DNA from: Bradyrhizobium lupini
GTDB lineage: Bacteria; Pseudomonadota; Alphaproteobacteria; Rhizobiales; Xanthobacteraceae
Length of the DNA stretch: 64,000 nucleotides
Direction: 5' to 3'
NCBI RefSeq assembly: GCF_040939785.1
Contig: NZ_CP162553.1
Coordinates: forward strand, 2,356,001-2,420,000
Shown: positions 50,476 through 59,769 of the stretch, piece by piece
How the letters are laid out: every line of letters begins with the position of its first letter
Numbering within the stretch: position 1 is the first letter of the stretch
Made by a program: the position numbers and the translations under genes
The notes under the pieces: generated by a model
What the model saw: only the letters and a program-made list of their open reading frames with translations
The model's database searches: none
What the model was told of the DNA's origin: nothing

Positions 50476-50820
50476 ATGATGTCACCAACACTGATGTCAG
50501 TCCTGGGGTCGATGGTAGCAGTCGAGCGTATGTTTTGGAAACTTCGAGAATTGATCGATGGCGATAGCTCAATCTTACCTGACGTTCGAGAGACGCTCCA
50601 TGTGATTTTAGACGCGAAGCTTCTTTCCGCAAAAGATAAGATTATGAGCGACGCGCGCGCTGCGATCGACGCAACTCCTGATTTGCCGCAGGCAGTCCGC
50701 GAGCGGGCATACAGCTCGCTCGATTCTGCAATGACAATGTTCATGGCCAGCGAACCCCGCCGCACCCAGGATCTCCTTAGCGAGATCGGCATGTTGAGCG
50801 CTCATCGCAAGATGCATTGA
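50476..50820 (+). CDS. Hypothetical helical protein
   Basis: 114 residues from ATG 50476, with a strong GAAGGAGAT six bases upstream. Mostly helix: SVLGSMVAVERMFWKLRELI, LHVILDAKLLSAKDKIMSDA and AMTMFMASEPRRTQDLLSEI. No signal, membrane segment or known motif. Codon use is coherent. No family recognised. Confidence 0.6.
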   Translation: MMSPTLMSVLGSMVAVERMFWKLRELIDGDSSILPDVRETLHVILDAKLLSAKDKIMSDARAAIDATPDLPQAVRERAYSSLDSAMTMFMASEPRRTQDLLSEIGMLSAHRKMH

Positions 50821-51775
50821 TGCATGCCCCGCTCGGTCGATCCCTTGCCGCGACATTTGGCTGTGCACGGTTGATGTTAAGCGAGGCGATTCGATTGAGC
50901 TGCTGAGCAGCCATCAGCCTGGTGGTGCATCACGAAACACGCTTCTCTGGCCAGCCTCAACGGCCCGCTGCATCGAACAAGTGCGAGTCCCCTTCAGCTC
51001 TGCAACTTAATCATCGAAAGGGCCGGCCACTCGTCGTCATCGCCACTGGCAATCGCCCGAGTTTGCTCGTGTGAAGCTCGCTTGAGGTCATCCAGCTCAA
51101 GCACCATGATTCGCGTTTCCCGACGATGGGTTCGTTGCTCGGCCAGGACCTTGCACTGAAAGGACGGTCGCATGCGGAGCCACTCTATCGCGTTAGCCTG
51201 ATCAAGTGGATCAAGAGCATCGGCTTGCCCGCCGAGCGTTGATCACTCTTGGCCCACCCGCAGCATGGATACCTCACATCAAAAGAATAGATTTTAACAA
51301 TAATCTACAAATCCACATAGCTAGCCGCCTGCAATCGCAAGGACGATTGAGGACAAGGCGCGCGATGACGTATTCGCTATTTTCAATGCAATTGACGGAT
51401 GACGTGCAAGCGCGAGCACATGTTCACCTCTTGCGCCCAGATCGAGGCCCCCTCTTGGTTTGGCTATCCTGACTGGGGCGCAGCGTGAGGTATCGTATTG
51501 CGTCAGCGAGCCACCGGCGCGCGGGATACATCAATCTGGATCGAACATCAATAATGAAGCAGCATGGGCAGCTTGCGCTCAGAGCTCTGGCCAAGCAAGA
51601 GCGGCGCAGCAAACGCCAGTAACGACAAGGGCGATATGCGCCGTTGGGTGCAGCTCTCTGTCAGCTGAGATTACGGATGGCTGCGCTTTACGCGCATCGG
51701 TCAGGCGTCGCGCCGCTCGAGAGCGCTTGGCGAGAACAGGGAACTGGAGAGTGTTTTCGATGCGGGCTCGAGGCC
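50821..51775. other. Region without a clear gene
   Basis: About 950 bases up to the exact edge of the nodBC duplication. Short frames on both strands, no domains and no nod box. Confidence 0.4.
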
Positions 51776-52093
51776 GCGGCACATGCGTGCGCCGTACGGG
51801 ACTGGAGCAAGGAGGCCTTCGCCGCGTCGGCGAAGGCCCAACTGGCAGCCCTGCACTGGTCAGTCGACCCGCAAGACTGGTCGCGTCCCGGCGTCGAGGC
51901 GATTGTTGCCGCGGTGCTGGCCTCGGTCCAGCCGGGCGCAATCGTGCTCCTGCACGACGGATGCCCTCCCGACGAGTTGGGACGCTGCCCTCATGCTGGT
52001 CGGCGCGACCAGACCGTGACGGCGCTCGCCCAACTCATTCCAGCACTGCATGACCGTGGATTTGCAATCCGGTCGCTTCCTCAACCTCACTGA
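51776..52093 (+). pseudogene. nodB: nodB' fragment (C-terminal half, frameshifted)
   Basis: Begins inside nodB at the MRAPYG codon region and runs to the normal nodB stop. Soon after the start one base is missing (GGGACTGG where nodB has GGGATCTGG), so the reading frame changes; the rest ([19 protein letters not shown] to [10 protein letters not shown]) is otherwise near-identical to nodB. It lacks the catalytic Asp and His residues, so it cannot deacetylate. Confidence 0.9.
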
Positions 52094-53294
52094 ATAGATC
52101 GATTCCCATGAGCCTGCTTGCCACCATCAGCACCGCTGCTGTTGCCTCCTACGCGTTGCTCTCCAGCGTCCACAACAGCGCGCAGGCGCTTTATGCGCTG
52201 CGAAGCGACGCTCCACTGCCGCCGTACGACCGGGTCGACGCCGATGCTCTGCCCAGCGTCGATGTCATCGTGCCCTGCTTCAACGAGGACCCGCGCACGC
52301 TGGCGGCTTGCCTGAAGTCTATCGCAAGTCAGGATTACCCAGGGCGATTGCAGGTCTACGTGGTCGACGACGGCTCGGCAAATGTCGGCGCAGTGGCCGC
52401 GGTCCACGCGAGCTACGCGTATGACCCGAGATTCACCATCATTCTGCTGCCAAGCAATGTTGGAAAACGCAAGGCGCAGATCGCAGCGATTCGCCGCTCA
52501 TTCGGCGATCTCGTGCTCAACGTCGACTCCGACACGGAAATCGACAGCGACGTGGTCAGCAAGCTCGTGCGCAAGATGCAGGATCGAGCCGTCGGCGCGG
52601 CCATGGGCCAATTGAAGGCCAGCAACCGAAACGACAGCTGGCTGACCCGATTGATCGACATGGAGTACTGGTTGGCTTGCAACGAGGAGCGCGCGGCGCA
52701 GACGCGGTTTGGTGCCGTCATGTGCTGCTGTGGGCCGTGCGCCATGTACCGGCGCTCCGCGCTGCTGTTGCTGCTCGAGCAATACGAGACGCAGTTCTTC
52801 CGGGGAAAACCCAGCGACTTCGGTGAGGACCGTCATCTGACCATCCTCATGCTCAAGGCAGGGTTCCGAACGGAGTACGTTCCGGACGCCATCGCCGCCA
52901 CGGTGGTCCCGGACACGCTCTTGCCGTATCTGCGCCAACAGCTCCGCTGGGCGCGCAGCACCTACCGCGACACCCTGCTCGGTTTGCACCTGCTGCCCGG
53001 CCTCGACCGGTACCTCACGCTGGACGTGGTTGGACAGAACCTCGGCCCGCTGCGGCTCGCCATCTCATCGATTGCCGCGCTCGCTCAGCTCGCGCTCACG
53101 GGCACCGTGCCCTGGTGGACCGGTCTGACCATCATCGCGATGACGATGATACGATGCAGCGTGGCAGCCGTTCGCGCCGGTGAGCTTCGATTTCTCGGCT
53201 TTTCGCTGCACACCCCGATCAACATCTTCCTTCTGCTCCCGATGACCGCTTATGCGCTCTGTACCTTGAGCAACAGCGATTGGCTCTCGCGCAA
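51776..53294 (+). repeat. Long inverted duplication, arm 2 (nodB' and nodC')
   Basis: Inverted copy of 36870-38389. NodC residues 1-395 differ from NodC at ten positions by my reading, so the duplication is recent or kept similar by gene conversion. No IS ends or nod box are visible at its borders. Confidence 0.9.
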
Positions 53295-53931
53295 GTTATC
53301 CGATTCTGCCGACGCAAGTGGAACGAATGGCCAGCTTTTGTGCCCGGCTCCCAGAACCTCGAAAACGGAGGAGATTGTTTGCACGTCGCGCATTCAGCAT
53401 CTAGAGAACCGGATTGCTCTCCAATTGGAGCTCGTGGCTCAGCTGATCTGCCAGGACACACGGCGCTCCGAGCCGTCAAGCTGCTGGACGAACTCACAAG
53501 CAAACTCATCGCGGCCAGACTGGTTAAGCACCATGATCGAGGCTAGCGCCAGGAGCGTGAGCAGGCGAACAGTCCCAGCGAAAGGGCACGGTGACCTCTT
53601 CTATCCAGAAGAGCTCTGCATTCTGGCCAACATCTTCAACGAGACGCTCGCAGCTTTATCGCCAGATCGCCGGACCATCGCCGATCGTATGCAAATCGCC
53701 AAACTTGTTCTCGCTCGGGCAGTGACAAGTGAACTCAAGTCAAATGATGTAGCCCGCATCTTTGGCGATTTCATCGATCAGACATTCATCTCTTCCTCGC
53801 CCAATCAAATTAGGTTTCGGCTAACACCTGGCGAACTTCTGCTTAAGGCGCAGGTTCACTCACTAGAAGACATCGCCGTCAATTTTTCGAGATTGCCGAG
53901 CGGTCCATGTAAGACAGCGTCGTTCTGGTAG
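52108..53931 (+). CDS. NodC' fused to foreign C-terminal sequence
   Basis: 607 residues from ATG 52108. Residues 1-395 are NodC with all catalytic motifs intact (NVDSDTEIDSD, GEDRHLTIL, QQLRWARSTYRD) and all membrane segments. NodC's own last 57 residues are replaced by 212 from unrelated sequence. Within that tail, 53388-53455 reads as the first half of a short rhizobial protein (HLENRIALQLELVAQLI), whose second half (GHTALRAVKLLDELTSKLI) continues in another frame. Bases 53581-53780 encode a YPEELCILANIFNETLAAL domain related to the 43447 gene. The ORF stays open throughout. There is no nod box, so expression is uncertain. It could be an active chitin synthase with an odd tail or simply a relic. 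Confidence 0.75.
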   Translation: MSLLATISTAAVASYALLSSVHNSAQALYALRSDAPLPPYDRVDADALPSVDVIVPCFNEDPRTLAACLKSIASQDYPGRLQVYVVDDGSANVGAVAAVHASYAYDPRFTIILLPSNVGKRKAQIAAIRRSFGDLVLNVDSDTEIDSDVVSKLVRKMQDRAVGAAMGQLKASNRNDSWLTRLIDMEYWLACNEERAAQTRFGAVMCCCGPCAMYRRSALLLLLEQYETQFFRGKPSDFGEDRHLTILMLKAGFRTEYVPDAIAATVVPDTLLPYLRQQLRWARSTYRDTLLGLHLLPGLDRYLTLDVVGQNLGPLRLAISSIAALAQLALTGTVPWWTGLTIIAMTMIRCSVAAVRAGELRFLGFSLHTPINIFLLLPMTAYALCTLSNSDWLSRKLSDSADASGTNGQLLCPAPRTSKTEEIVCTSRIQHLENRIALQLELVAQLICQDTRRSEPSSCWTNSQANSSRPDWLSTMIEASARSVSRRTVPAKGHGDLFYPEELCILANIFNETLAALSPDRRTIADRMQIAKLVLARAVTSELKSNDVARIFGDFIDQTFISSSPNQIRFRLTPGELLLKAQVHSLEDIAVNFSRLPSGPCKTASFW

Positions 53932-55225
53932 CGGGTTTGTCTCATGGTCAGTAGGCATGCCGCGGGAAAAGATCGCCGCGCCACCTTCACAGGCATCTAG
54001 GCGACGACCGCATGATTTAGGCGCTCGGTTTCAAAGGATGAGTGCGGCCACCCTTGCATTTCATTGGCCCGCCGACAGCCTGCCGACGCGCAAACAACCC
54101 GGGTGTCACGAGCGTCGCGCCGATTGCGCAGCCAGCTGGCTAGCCTCCTCCACGTTTCAGATGCCACCTGAAACGCTTTGTCCGTTGCCCACCAGCAGGG
54201 AACATGGGCAATGCCGTCGGAATAAGCGCACCAGTCTGACAAGCCACATCGGCCGGCATATCGCAACGCTTCATGCAACGATCGCGGCGTGGACTGCTCT
54301 GGGAGGCATCCGCAAAGCTGTGCCACGCTACGCACACCGCTGCTGTACGCCACATCGAGCTAGAATGCATTTCGGATGGAAGTGGCCGGAGGGACTCGGC
54401 TCATACGTAGCGTCTCGTCCTCGGAATCAAGCATCTGCCGAATCGCGCCGACCAATTGTCGACCAGCGATGCAGGAGCGTGACGTAGCACATCAAGGCAC
54501 TTCTCGGGATTAGAGGTTGAGGATGACGACAGCACTTCTCTTCTTACGATCTTCTTCGCCGGCTTTGGATTTGGCAACGACGTGCCGAGCTGGCGTTCCC
54601 GCAAAGGAGGTGAGCGCGCCCGGCTCTATGGTGCTCTCTTTCCTTCCGCCTTCTGCTACGCTGCCGCCCCGAGTTCCCGCACGCCCGGTTTCTAACATCG
54701 CATTCGGCCTCGCTCGAGCAAGGAAATTGCCGATCCCCCACGTGAGGGCGAACGCCTTCCGCCGCCGCTTCGACGAGCATAGATGCGCAACCTAGACTGG
54801 CGGCTACGCGCGTGCTCGCGTAGAGTCAAGTCCGACAGCAGCATCTGTATGGTCTTAGCATGTGCGGAAGCTATTGCCGGGCAGAACTTCCACCACAGAT
54901 CGTAGACAATTCGCGCGCGAGCTAGCGCTTGAATTGAATTGGACGCGAGCGCGATTGCGGCAGCGTCGGTGAGGAGCATTTTCAATTTCACCCAGCATCT
55001 GCGGCGCTTCGATGCCCCTCACGATCTGCACTGCGTGAAACGCGAGATGCAGAGCGCTCCGACGCCTCAGATCTGATCTCGCGTCAGGATCAAGCTCGCG
55101 TTGACCATGAGCAATGGTCCTGGCCGAGCTAGATTCCCTGAAGCAGCCTACCCAAACTGGTAGTTTCGAAGGTGGGGCTTCCTTCCTAGAACTCGATCTG
55201 CGACGGGCAGAACAGCGGATGCATC
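53932..55225. other. Region without a clear gene
   Basis: About 1.3 kb of short frames on both strands with no recognisable content. A partial string TACGTAGCGTC near 54405 recalls the centre of the recurrent motif. Confidence 0.4.
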
Positions 55226-55540
55226 ATGAAGCCTGACGAGCGCCTCGCCGAAGTCGTTGAGAATAGCGCATGTTTTGATGATGAGGCATGGGAGGTGTGG
55301 ACACAGTGCCTCTCACCCACTGACCGGCTAGCGTATATTCGCAAACATCGGTCTCACTTCCGGTTTTCAGATTACGATGACGTGATAGCTGTTGTACGCG
55401 GTCGGCGCTTCACCGGTTGCTCATCTCAGCTCCTGCGATGGCGCCACAGGATACGAGCAAGGACGTTGCAAAGCGCCTTGCTCTTCTCCGTTGCGGTGTG
55501 GCTGGTCATCATTTGGCTTGCGGTGTGCTTTATCCGCTGA
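55226..55540 (+). CDS. Small membrane-anchored hypothetical protein
   Basis: 104 residues from ATG 55226. A charged soluble part (MKPDERLAEVVENSACFDDE, then YIRKHRSHFRFSDYDDVI) is followed by a basic stretch and one C-terminal membrane segment (SALLFSVAVWLVIIWLAVCF). The ribosome binding site is weak. It looks like a tail-anchored protein; no family recognised. Confidence 0.5.
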   Translation: MKPDERLAEVVENSACFDDEAWEVWTQCLSPTDRLAYIRKHRSHFRFSDYDDVIAVVRGRRFTGCSSQLLRWRHRIRARTLQSALLFSVAVWLVIIWLAVCFIR

Positions 55541-55630
55541 GATCAGCAGCCCACTTTTCGTCCTAACGTAGGATAGCTGTGCCCGCATGCGTCCGAGCAT
55601 TGGGGCGCAGTTGGAGATGACCTGGAAAGC

Positions 55631-55658
55631 CGCAACCTGACGCAGCGTTCGTTCGTAC
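55631..55658 (-). promoter_or_regulatory. Recurrent 28-bp island motif, copy 8 (minus strand, diverged)
   Basis: On the minus strand the right half reads GCGTCAGGTTGCG and the left half CGAACGAACG. The centre is conserved; the outer bases are diverged. Confidence 0.4.
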
Positions 55659-55803
55659 ATTGTTTTAGGACGCAAATGTTGCGAAGCAGTTACAGCAAAT
55701 CGCGCGGACTTTGTTAAAGACGCACGAGGCTGGGGGCGCCCAAGGGATGAGAGTAGAAAAAGACCTTGTTGCCTGAGACTGTAAGCAATATGGCGCCGGC
55801 GCG

Positions 55804-56031
55804 GTGACGCCCGCATTCGGCGCGGATCTGCCTGCGCAGGCCGTCCAACCTCTCTACACCAAAGCTCCGCAGCCTGTCGCGGCTGCGATGTACGACTGGA
55901 GCAGCTACTATATCGGCATGGACGGTGGCTTCGGCTCAAGCTCGAATTGCTGGGGTTTCAATTGCGGCACGGCCGAGGGCGGTCATGATGCGACCGGCGT
56001 AACTGTGGCTAGATGGCAGATGGGCCAGTAG
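55804..56031 (+). pseudogene. Outer-membrane beta-barrel protein remnant (N-terminus)
   Basis: The frame reads TPAFGADLPAQAVQPLYTKA, then YDWSSYYIGMDGGFGSSSNC, the mature N-terminus of rhizobial Omp25/Omp31-type porins (ADLP...YDWSGFYIG.N.G...). The signal peptide start is missing and the frame ends after about 75 residues, well before the barrel. Dead fragment. Confidence 0.65.
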
Positions 56032-56353
56032 AGCAAGGGCTGGCGAGACAAATTCGGCAAATCCGTATCGACAAGCGCCTTTCTTAGGAAGCTCGGGGGG
56101 GCCTTTGCAGATACCGCTCTCAGTCGCGTGCACTCACATGGTGTTCAGATCGAAAGCTGGCATGGATTTGCGCAGATAAGGGGGATGACCGCGGCGGCGA
56201 CGACGTCAGCCTCTCTGGCGTGAGGGACATATGCTAGGGCACCACGCCGAGAGCACACAGCTTGCAACAGCCGAACACCTGGCCAATCGAGCATTGGTCT
56301 TACACAATGTCCTGAGTGATCAAGCAACCATGTCGCCCAAGACCTCTTAAACA
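56032..56353. other. Intergenic region
   Basis: Nothing recognised. Confidence 0.35.
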
Positions 56354-56381
56354 CTTGAATCGTACCCAGCGTCAAGTTGTA
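56354..56381 (+). promoter_or_regulatory. Recurrent 28-bp island motif, copy 7
   Basis: Left CTTGAATCG, right GCGTCAAGTTGTA. It ends 44 bases before the ATG of a small membrane protein gene. Confidence 0.55.
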
Positions 56382-56425
56382 CCAACTAGCGGTTCGATTC
56401 GCTCAACTGAGACATAGCCCGCCTC

Positions 56426-56689
56426 ATGACGACGGCACAGCACATTTACGATCCGCGAGGCGGTGCTGGAAATGGATATATCTTGATGATGGCATTTGTT
56501 CTTCTCGCTCTGATCTTTATCGCAGGCTCTGGCGCCGGATATGCCGTCCGCAGTTGGCATTCTCGCAGGCGGCGAGAGCGCGCGCGGCTGTATATGGCTT
56601 ATGCCCACTCCGCTGCTCCTGCGAAACCATCACTTAAATGTCCCGCAGGCGCGAGCAATGATGTACCAAAGCGACAGCTTCAGTTGTGA
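56426..56689 (+). CDS. Small single-pass membrane protein with basic stretch
   Basis: 87 residues from ATG 56426. After a short polar N-terminus there is one membrane segment (YILMMAFVLLALIFIAGSGA), then SRRRRERAR and a polar, Pro/Lys-containing tail. Its layout matches the ORF at 347-595, which is also preceded by the recurrent motif. No ribosome binding site is evident and no family is recognised. Confidence 0.5.
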   Translation: MTTAQHIYDPRGGAGNGYILMMAFVLLALIFIAGSGAGYAVRSWHSRRRRERARLYMAYAHSAAPAKPSLKCPAGASNDVPKRQLQL

Positions 56690-57037
56690 TGCCGACTAGC
56701 GAAGCTGCTTCAACGACTCGCTTGCTGGCAAGACGCATCGGGTGCTGCAGACTAGATGCCATCGAGAATACAGCGTGACGGCTGAACGACTCACGACCCG
56801 CGATCACCCTCATAACTGCAGGCGTACTGGCCTCATCCCCTCAGAGCTTATGCTCGATTTGCAAGCTTGCGTGTGTGCTTCTAGCCGCAGCGTATCGCAT
56901 CTCGTGACTTGTCTGATTGCCCCACACAAGCTTTTCTTCGGCGCTTTCAATGAAAAACATGAAACATGAAGGCCGAGCGGCATGCCGACAGCGGCACGCG
57001 TTTCGCCGCGCGAACTCCAGGTAATTGAAAGAAGCAA
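56690..57037. other. Intergenic region
   Basis: No supported gene. Short frames only. Confidence 0.35.
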
Positions 57038-57265
57038 GTGAATCAGATGATGCCGCGAAGCCGGACCGCCGCGATCCAAGAGCGTATAATGGGAACAGCC
57101 AGGCGTATCTGTTCAATCACCAGTATGGTTACGGAGCTGATGCGGGGTGCGCTGGGTGTTGGCCGACCGCTACGCTGGGTGATTGTCGACCCGCTTTCGG
57201 AGGCTTTAACATTCGGGATCATCAGCCTGATACTGATTGATCCTGACAATGCCGGTTTTTCATGA
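57038..57265 (+). CDS. Small hypothetical protein before the GT51 remnant
   Basis: 75 residues from GTG 57038 (an ATG follows two codons later). Hydrophobic C-terminal half (SEALTFGIISLILIDP). Its stop overlaps an ATG at 57262 (ATGA) that would begin the glycosyltransferase gene. No family recognised. Confidence 0.4.
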   Translation: MNQMMPRSRTAAIQERIMGTARRICSITSMVTELMRGALGVGRPLRWVIVDPLSEALTFGIISLILIDPDNAGFS

Positions 57266-57932
57266 GACCGCAGGTCAGAATTAGAGCGACGACTCTGACC
57301 CTACTGTGTGTCTTCCGGACTGCCGCGCGGGTCAGACCAGCGCTTGCGCTACGTACATCTCGATTGGACTCAAAGAGCTTCCGGACGTCTTAATCAAGGC
57401 GACGCTTGCGACCGAGGATCACCGCTTCTACAGCCATTTCGGGATTGACCTTGCTGCTATCGCCCGTTCATTCCATGCTAATTGGAACCTAGACGGCATA
57501 CATTCGACCGTTAGCCAGCAGGTTGCGAGGATTCTATTCCCGTCAAATGGAGCCGCTGTCGAGGACAGAATTCACGAGGCACTTGTCGCGATTTGGCTCG
57601 AACGGCGGCTCACCAAGGAAGAACTCCTAACGATCTATTTGAACCGGGTGCAGATCGGAGCCGCTATCTTCGGCGTGAGTGATGCGGCACGGCTCTATCT
57701 CAACAAGCGCGTTCAGGACATCGACCTGAGCGAAGCGGCCACCCTTGCCGGCTTGCTAAATGAGCCGCTCGATGTCGCTTCGCACATTGGTCTTCGGAAT
57801 GTGCGTCAGCGTGCAAGCCTGGTTCTCGATAAGCTGGTCCAGACCGGATTCATGACTGATGACCAGGTGTTTGGTGCAAGGCACTATCCGGCACAGCTAA
57901 TGCTCAGGCCCGACGAGGGGTCGTTAAACTAG
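57262..57932 (+). pseudogene. GT51 peptidoglycan glycosyltransferase, truncated and frameshifted
   Basis: From ATG 57262 a signal-anchor-like start (MRPQVRIRATTLTLLCVF) runs into a stop; from about 57350 the family sequence continues in the next frame: LPDVLIKATLATEDHRFYSHFG (with the catalytic Glu of ATED), IHSTVSQQVARILFP in place of the usual GGSTITQQLAKN, ERRLTKEELLTIYLNRVQIG and AATLAGLLNEP. The transpeptidase half is absent; the frame ends after 208 residues. GT51 enzymes polymerise lipid II. Loss of the GGST motif and the frameshift suggest decay, although a small monofunctional enzyme cannot be excluded. Confidence 0.7.
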
Positions 57933-59066
57933 GGCAATCGACAACGAGGTTCTCACAGACAGTACTACGCGAAACTCGAGGGTAAACTTGCTGGATCAAA
58001 GCCGTACGTCCGTCATTGTAGCTTTAAGAAACCGCCTCTATAACTATCCGCTGCATCACTGGTCGTGTGAGGGTGTGAGGGCACGGATCGCGTTTACACC
58101 TCCAAAGAACCCGAGCTCCGGCATAACTGTTGCGCTCTTTGTCAGATTTGTCTGGGGCCTCTTTTCATCATGCATCGGATTCAACCCGAGCGTATCCCGC
58201 CTCATGAGGCTCTTGTGAGCGCCGCATTTATAAAGGCCTGGCGCCTTTTGGAGATAGATCCGATCCTGGCACATAGCCCTCGGACCCTGCTCTATGATCA
58301 GTTACGAACTCGTTCGGAGTGCTCGGTCGAGACCGGCGAGCGGGATGTGCTGCGTCTTGCAAACGGCGCGATAAGAACTTTACGGCTTGAATGGGCAAAG
58401 TGCCACACTTCATAAACTTGCTTCGTGGCGACAACATAGTGGAGGACCGGAGACCCTGGTTAACTGTGCCCTCTCGCTGTGAATAGAATGACATTCCGAT
58501 CCTGTCCGATCTCGATGACAGTCCACCAATTCCTGACGAGCTCGATAACTGCGGCGTCGGTCTGCTTGCGCTCGAGATACCGATCTTGATGCGCGTTTTT
58601 CGCGGCCCCGAGCCGTTTTGAATTCGGCGGCGCACCCAACACAATTCGGACCGGCCGCAAGAAAGGACGCGTGCTATGAGCGAGAGCTGAGCGCGGGTTG
58701 CTCCATCAAGCACAAACGCTCAGCTGCGTGGACGATAAGAGCGGCGCCCCTGTCGGTAGTCGCCATCATGGCGGCGACACCGTCGGATGCTCCAGAAAGT
58801 TAAACCCGCAGCATCACAGTGCGGCCATTCGCAAGCACGGCATACCGCGGCTCTCCAGGCCGTACACGATCGTCCCCTGGCGCTGTTTCTTGCCGAAGGC
58901 CCAGTCGACGATTCCAGTGAATCACGGCTCCGTTCGCGGGCGGCTTCCTCGGCCGCGGCTAGGCCTAGTTGCGGGATCCAACGCCAGAAGACCGGCGATG
59001 ACTAGGAGCAATCGCGCCCCGCAACGGCCAGATCGTGGGTCGAGCAACCCGCTGCTCTCGGGAGTG
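57933..59066. other. Region without a clear gene
   Basis: About 1.1 kb of short frames with no recognised domain, up to the probable end of the IS21-family element. Confidence 0.4.
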
Positions 59067-59424
59067 TCAAACGCCATCCGGAACTGCCCCCTTTGCGTCA
59101 TGAAGAACTGCTCCCACCCTGGGTTTCATGATGTCGTTTGATGGTCGTTTCCGCCGGTGACGGGCAGGAGGGAGGCGGCCGACCGGAGGGCCGTCACCGG
59201 CGGGCGGCGCCTTGATGAGGCCGCTCTTCCGTTTGGCGCGGAGCCGGTAGCTGTCGCCGCGGATCGTCAGCACGTGGCTGTGGTGCAGGAGCCGGTCGAG
59301 GATCGCGGTGGCGACCACGGGATCGGCGAATACGGTGCCCATTCGGCAACGCTGCGATTCGACGTGATCAGCATGGCACCGGTTTCGTAACGGCGGCTGA
59401 CCAGCTGGAAGAACAGATGCGCGG
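59067..59424 (-). pseudogene. istB: istB 3' part (IS21 helper ATPase), frameshifted
   Basis: Reading from 59424 downward: HLFFQLVSRRYETGAMLITS, then SNRSVAEW, where one G is missing near 59345, then GTVFADPVVATAILDRLLHH and VLTIRGDSYRLRAKRKSG in the next frame, typical of the IstB C-terminus. The frameshift is separate from the IS3 insertion, so this istB was broken twice. Confidence 0.88.
59421..59424. repeat. Target duplication GCGG of the IS3 insertion (left; right copy 63321-63324)
   Basis: GCGG stands just outside both IS3 inverted ends. Keeping one copy rejoins istB as EPDAAHLFF. Confidence 0.85.
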
Positions 59425-59487
59425 TGACCTGCCCCTGCCGATTTCCTCCAGTTGAAGTTAGAGTCCGGCCTTCTGAAGAACGGACAA

Positions 59488-59692
59488 ATGAAGCGAGCCA
59501 GGTTTACGGAAGAGCAGATTATAGGCGTGCTGCGCGAGCATGAGGCCGGTGCGAAGACGGCCGATTTGGCACGCAAGCACGGCGTCTCGGAAGCGACGCT
59601 TTACAACTGGAAGTCCAAATTCGGCGGTATGGACGTCTCGGATGCCAAGCGGCTACGGCAGCTTGAGGACGAGAACGCCAAGCTGAAGAAGC
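59488..59692 (+). pseudogene. IS3 orfA, 5' part
   Basis: ATG 59488 (MKRARFTEEQIIGVLREHEA). It holds the helix-turn-helix KTADLARKHGVSEATLYNWK and the leucine-zipper start LRQLEDENAKLKK, where IS66 cuts it. The 3' part ([20 protein letters not shown]) lies at 62321-62382. Split, therefore inactive. Confidence 0.9.
59685..59692. repeat. Target duplication GAAGAAGC of the IS66 insertion (left; right copy 62313-62320)
   Basis: Identical 8 bases stand on both sides of 59693-62312. Eight-base duplications are the rule for IS66. Confidence 0.9.
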
Positions 59693-59769
59693 GTACGCAT
59701 ACGACGAAGGCCGCCTGATTGACACATGCGCGCGAGCGCGGCGAGTTCTACGATGGCGTTGCGTGAAGG

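Noticed and set aside
58228..58713. 161-codon minus-strand frame
   Set aside because: No domain, no ribosome binding site, and serine/arginine-rich composition typical of chance frames.
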